A stretch of DNA of 64,000 nucleotides from Dakarella massiliensis. Lineage in GTDB: Bacteria; Pseudomonadota; Gammaproteobacteria; Burkholderiales; Burkholderiaceae_F. Both the position numbers and the translations under genes were made by a program. The stretch covers positions 248,001 through 312,000 of the forward strand of contig NZ_CVTY01000006.1 of assembly GCF_001182045.1 (NCBI RefSeq), given 5' to 3'. The notes beneath the pieces were generated by a model. The model was not told the DNA's origin. It saw only the letters and a list, made by a program, of their open reading frames with translations, and did no database searches. Below, in pieces: positions 62,295 to 64,000 of the stretch (the first letter of the stretch is position 1; each line of letters starts with the position of its first letter).

Positions 62295-63710
62295 TCAGAG
62301 GCCGGTCTTTCCCGCGTATGCCGCGGACTTCGCGCCGGCGATGAGGCCGAAGGTGACGGCGTCTGTCAATCCGTTCCCCGGCATCATGTTCCCGCCCTGA
62401 ACTCCGGCTGTCACTTCCCCCGCGGCGTAGAGCCCTGGGATCGGGGTGTCACCGGACCCGAGAACCTCAGCGCGGTCATTGATTCTGATTCCACCGAGTG
62501 TCGCGAGAACGCCGGGCTTCACGGCGGCGACGTACCAGGGGCCCTGATCAAGCCGAACCCGCATTTCGTAGCGCGCGAAATCCTGATCGAACTTCCGGTC
62601 GTAAGTCCGGTAGTAGCGATTGAGGGTTGACTTCACAGCGGCTGAGTTCGCGCCGATCGCTTTGGCGACCGCGGCGACCGTCCCGCAGCGCTTCATGAGC
62701 CCCTGGTCCACATAGGTTTGAAGGGCTTTATCGGCGTCAAATATTTCGCTGTCAATCACGAGGTACGCCGCGTGCCCGGACTGCTTCAGGATGTCCTGCG
62801 ACACGATATCCCGGATCCCGGTTTCGTCCGTAAAGCGCTTCCCCGATTTATTAAGGAGTATGCCGCCCCGCGCCCGCAGGGCTTCCTCGATCGGAACATT
62901 ACCCTTCACGCTTACGGTCGGACGGATCTCGAGCTGATCGAGGTCGAGGAGCGAAGCGCCCGCCGTCCGCGCGATCACGAGCCCGTCCCTCGTCGCGTCC
63001 CGGAAACCGACAGGCGCGATGCCTTTGAGTGTCGGGTGTGATTGGTCCACGAGGGACGAGTACGCGGCAAAGCCTCCGGTCGCGAGGACCACGGCTTTCG
63101 CTTTGATCTGGTAGCGGCCTTTCGGCGTCTGGACCTCGATTCCTGCAACCTTCTGGTCCGCGAGGATGAGTTTGGTCGCGCGGGCCTGGGTGCGGAGGTC
63201 AACCTCGCTCTCAAGCGTCTTCGCTTTCAGAACCTGGATGAGGCGGGGACCGACCGCGGTTCCGTCACAGGGAGCCATGAGGCGCGGCCGCTCTTCGCTC
63301 CCCACGGGAGTGATCCGAAGACAGAGTTTCGCGCCGAGCGTTTCAAGCCACGCGAGCGCCGGAGCGGAGGTCACGGTCATCGCGCGCACGAGGGCCGCGT
63401 CATTAATCTGGTGCCCGTATCGGATCGTGTCCGCGGCAAAAAGCGTCGCGGAGTCCCCCGTGATCCGGGCTGCTGCCTGATCGGGAGTCGCGGCGGCGTT
63501 CAGCCCGAGTTTCGCGAACGCGGTGTTCCCACCCGCGTCTCCCGTTTTTTCAAGCAGAATCACTTTCGCGCCGCGCATAGCCGCGCCGATCGAAGCGGAG
63601 AGGCCGGCCGCGCCTGCGCCCACCACGACCACATCCGCGGTTTCAGCGGCAAAGGCGGGGGAGGAGAGAAGCGAAAGCGCGAGGGAGGCCGCGAGAACAG
63701 TCTCTTTCAT
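62295..63710 (-). CDS. Exported flavocytochrome-c-type flavoprotein with altered active site
   Basis: 471 aa from the ATG at 63710 (GAGG nine bases upstream), with Sec signal LAASLALSLLSSPAFAAETA and FAD motif DVVVVGAGAAGLSASIGAAM. It is close in layout to the 59713 gene but with changes at the catalytic elements: QLEIRPTV instead of QIHPT, TGIRDIVSQDIL (Arg kept), GVLATLGGIRIN instead of GIHHTMGG, and GGNMMPGNGLTD instead of GGNRxGGNA. So the substrate-carboxylate binding His and Arg are gone while the proton-donor Arg remains. The substrate probably has no second carboxylate in that position. Confidence 0.88.
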   Translation of the reverse strand: MKETVLAASLALSLLSSPAFAAETADVVVVGAGAAGLSASIGAAMRGAKVILLEKTGDAGGNTAFAKLGLNAAATPDQAAARITGDSATLFAADTIRYGHQINDAALVRAMTVTSAPALAWLETLGAKLCLRITPVGSEERPRLMAPCDGTAVGPRLIQVLKAKTLESEVDLRTQARATKLILADQKVAGIEVQTPKGRYQIKAKAVVLATGGFAAYSSLVDQSHPTLKGIAPVGFRDATRDGLVIARTAGASLLDLDQLEIRPTVSVKGNVPIEEALRARGGILLNKSGKRFTDETGIRDIVSQDILKQSGHAAYLVIDSEIFDADKALQTYVDQGLMKRCGTVAAVAKAIGANSAAVKSTLNRYYRTYDRKFDQDFARYEMRVRLDQGPWYVAAVKPGVLATLGGIRINDRAEVLGSGDTPIPGLYAAGEVTAGVQGGNMMPGNGLTDAVTFGLIAGAKSAAYAGKTGL

Positions 63711-63781
63711 GAGCCGATTCCTCAGGACGAAGTGAAAGTTCTTTAAATAATAGCGCCTGAGGGGCGGGGGAAAAATCGGGC

Positions 63782-63952
63782 AAAAAAAAGCCGCAGCGAT
63801 CTGAGGAGAGAGAAAGATCGCGTGCGGTCCTAGCAAAACACTACAAAGCACTACTGGAGAAAATTGAGCACCGCATGAAGCGGTTCACGCGGTGCTCACT
63901 TCGGAGACCTCCGGGATGGACCTTTGGAGAGAGAGACGGTCCTCCCGGATTG
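63782..63952 (-). ncRNA. Small RNA or 3'-UTR with CUCUCUCC loops and terminator
   Basis: Minus strand, between two flavoprotein genes: stem CCGGGAGGACC... with loop TCTCTCTCTCC closed by GGTCC (63913-63952), stem GAGCACCGC/GCGGTGCTC (63866-63897), and a terminator CCGCACGCGATCT, loop TTCTCTCTCCTC, AGATCGCTGCGG, then TTTTTTT (63782-63822). Two pyrimidine loops complementary to Shine-Dalgarno sequences in one transcript are the remarkable feature. It could be the 3' end of the upstream flavoprotein mRNA or a separate RNA. Confidence 0.6.
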
Positions 63953-63973
63953 TTTGAAGCTTTTACTTCGCTA

Positions 63974-64000
63974 TTACTTACCGATGTACTTCAGAGCGGA
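63974..64000 (-). CDS. C-terminal end of another flavoprotein gene (partial)
   Basis: The last nine codons read SALKYIGK and stop, very like the C-terminus of the 59713 protein (GNSAAAYVGK). A further fumarate-reductase-like flavoprotein therefore begins beyond the right edge. Confidence 0.6.
   Translation of the reverse strand, partial: SALKYIGK

Noticed and set aside
1..64000. tRNA genes, rRNA genes, complete insertion sequences
   Set aside because: No TTCGA-type T-loops with matching acceptor stems, no rRNA text, and no transposase with terminal inverted repeats were seen.

Overview
The window looks like chromosomal or chromid DNA of an anaerobic or microaerophilic gut betaproteobacterium, most likely family Sutterellaceae (Burkholderiales). 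This is inferred from the mix of genes, not from a marker gene: several Tat- or Sec-exported fumarate-reductase-like flavoproteins, a NarG nitrate reductase, a DMSO-reductase-like enzyme, an arylsulfate sulfotransferase with its own DsbL/DsbI pair, and many MFS carriers. I found no rRNA, tRNA, CRISPR array or complete insertion sequence.

Layout. 1-4.5 kb: narG (runs off the left edge) and narK, which has an in-frame amber codon. 4.7-5.3 kb: a non-coding block full of strong hairpins. 5.4-13 kb: a small membrane protein, then a TtrS/TtrR-like two-component pair in one operon with an exported flavoprotein, and two tandem paralogous flavoproteins, each preceded by the same 14-bp palindrome; the second paralogue is frameshifted. 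13-16.7 kb: an exported metallo-beta-lactamase-fold hydrolase, a sugar O-acetyltransferase and a LysR remnant. 17.2-25.4 kb: a replication and partition locus made of a ribbon-helix-helix protein, ParA, a Rep_3-type initiator with a histone-H1-like tail, an AAA+ ATPase, about 40 iterons (consensus TATAACGKWWACCGTACC), consensus DnaA boxes and a duplicated AT-rich origin module. 25.6-34.5 kb: GNAT, HicB-like and ABM small proteins, an Fsr-type MFS pump, an AraC regulator and a soluble DMSO-reductase-like operon (catalytic subunit, ferredoxin subunit, TorD-like chaperone). 34.5-42.5 kb: three copies of a ~310-nt structured non-coding element, plus assT, a LysR gene, dsbL and dsbI. 42.6-51 kb: two nitroreductase-like genes, two MFS carriers, an HD protein, and a MarR/cupin/esterase cluster with shared operators. 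51-56 kb: a series of sibling small-RNA candidates around an HNH toxin-like gene and an XRE/unknown gene pair. 56-64 kb: a MocR regulator without its PLP lysine, divergent from a threonine-synthase-like enzyme; hsp20 with a sigma-32 promoter; further flavoproteins; and a Tat-exported CPDC thioredoxin-fold protein.

Three kinds of non-coding organisation stand out. (1) Twenty-nine intergenic arrays of short degenerate repeats (CTAATAG, CTGATAG, CTATCAG or CATAG cores every 10-11 bp) lie between 5.67 and 42.02 kb and are absent outside that interval. The interval is centred within about 3 kb of the replication initiator, and two of the arrays flank the parA/RHH operon. I propose they are a dispersed centromere. 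(2) Structured RNA elements in three clear copies, and possibly a fourth, all read on the minus strand and all lie beside these arrays. (3) A family of tandem sibling sRNAs shares a promoter-like block, an anti-Shine-Dalgarno box (CUCUCCUUUG) and a terminator; the box is complementary to the GGAGAGG-type ribosome binding sites of respiratory genes in this same window.

Several genes are disrupted (narK nonsense, one flavoprotein and one esterase frameshifted, a LysR internal deletion, a nitroreductase with an AUA in place of its start). This suggests either gene decay or uncorrected assembly errors.
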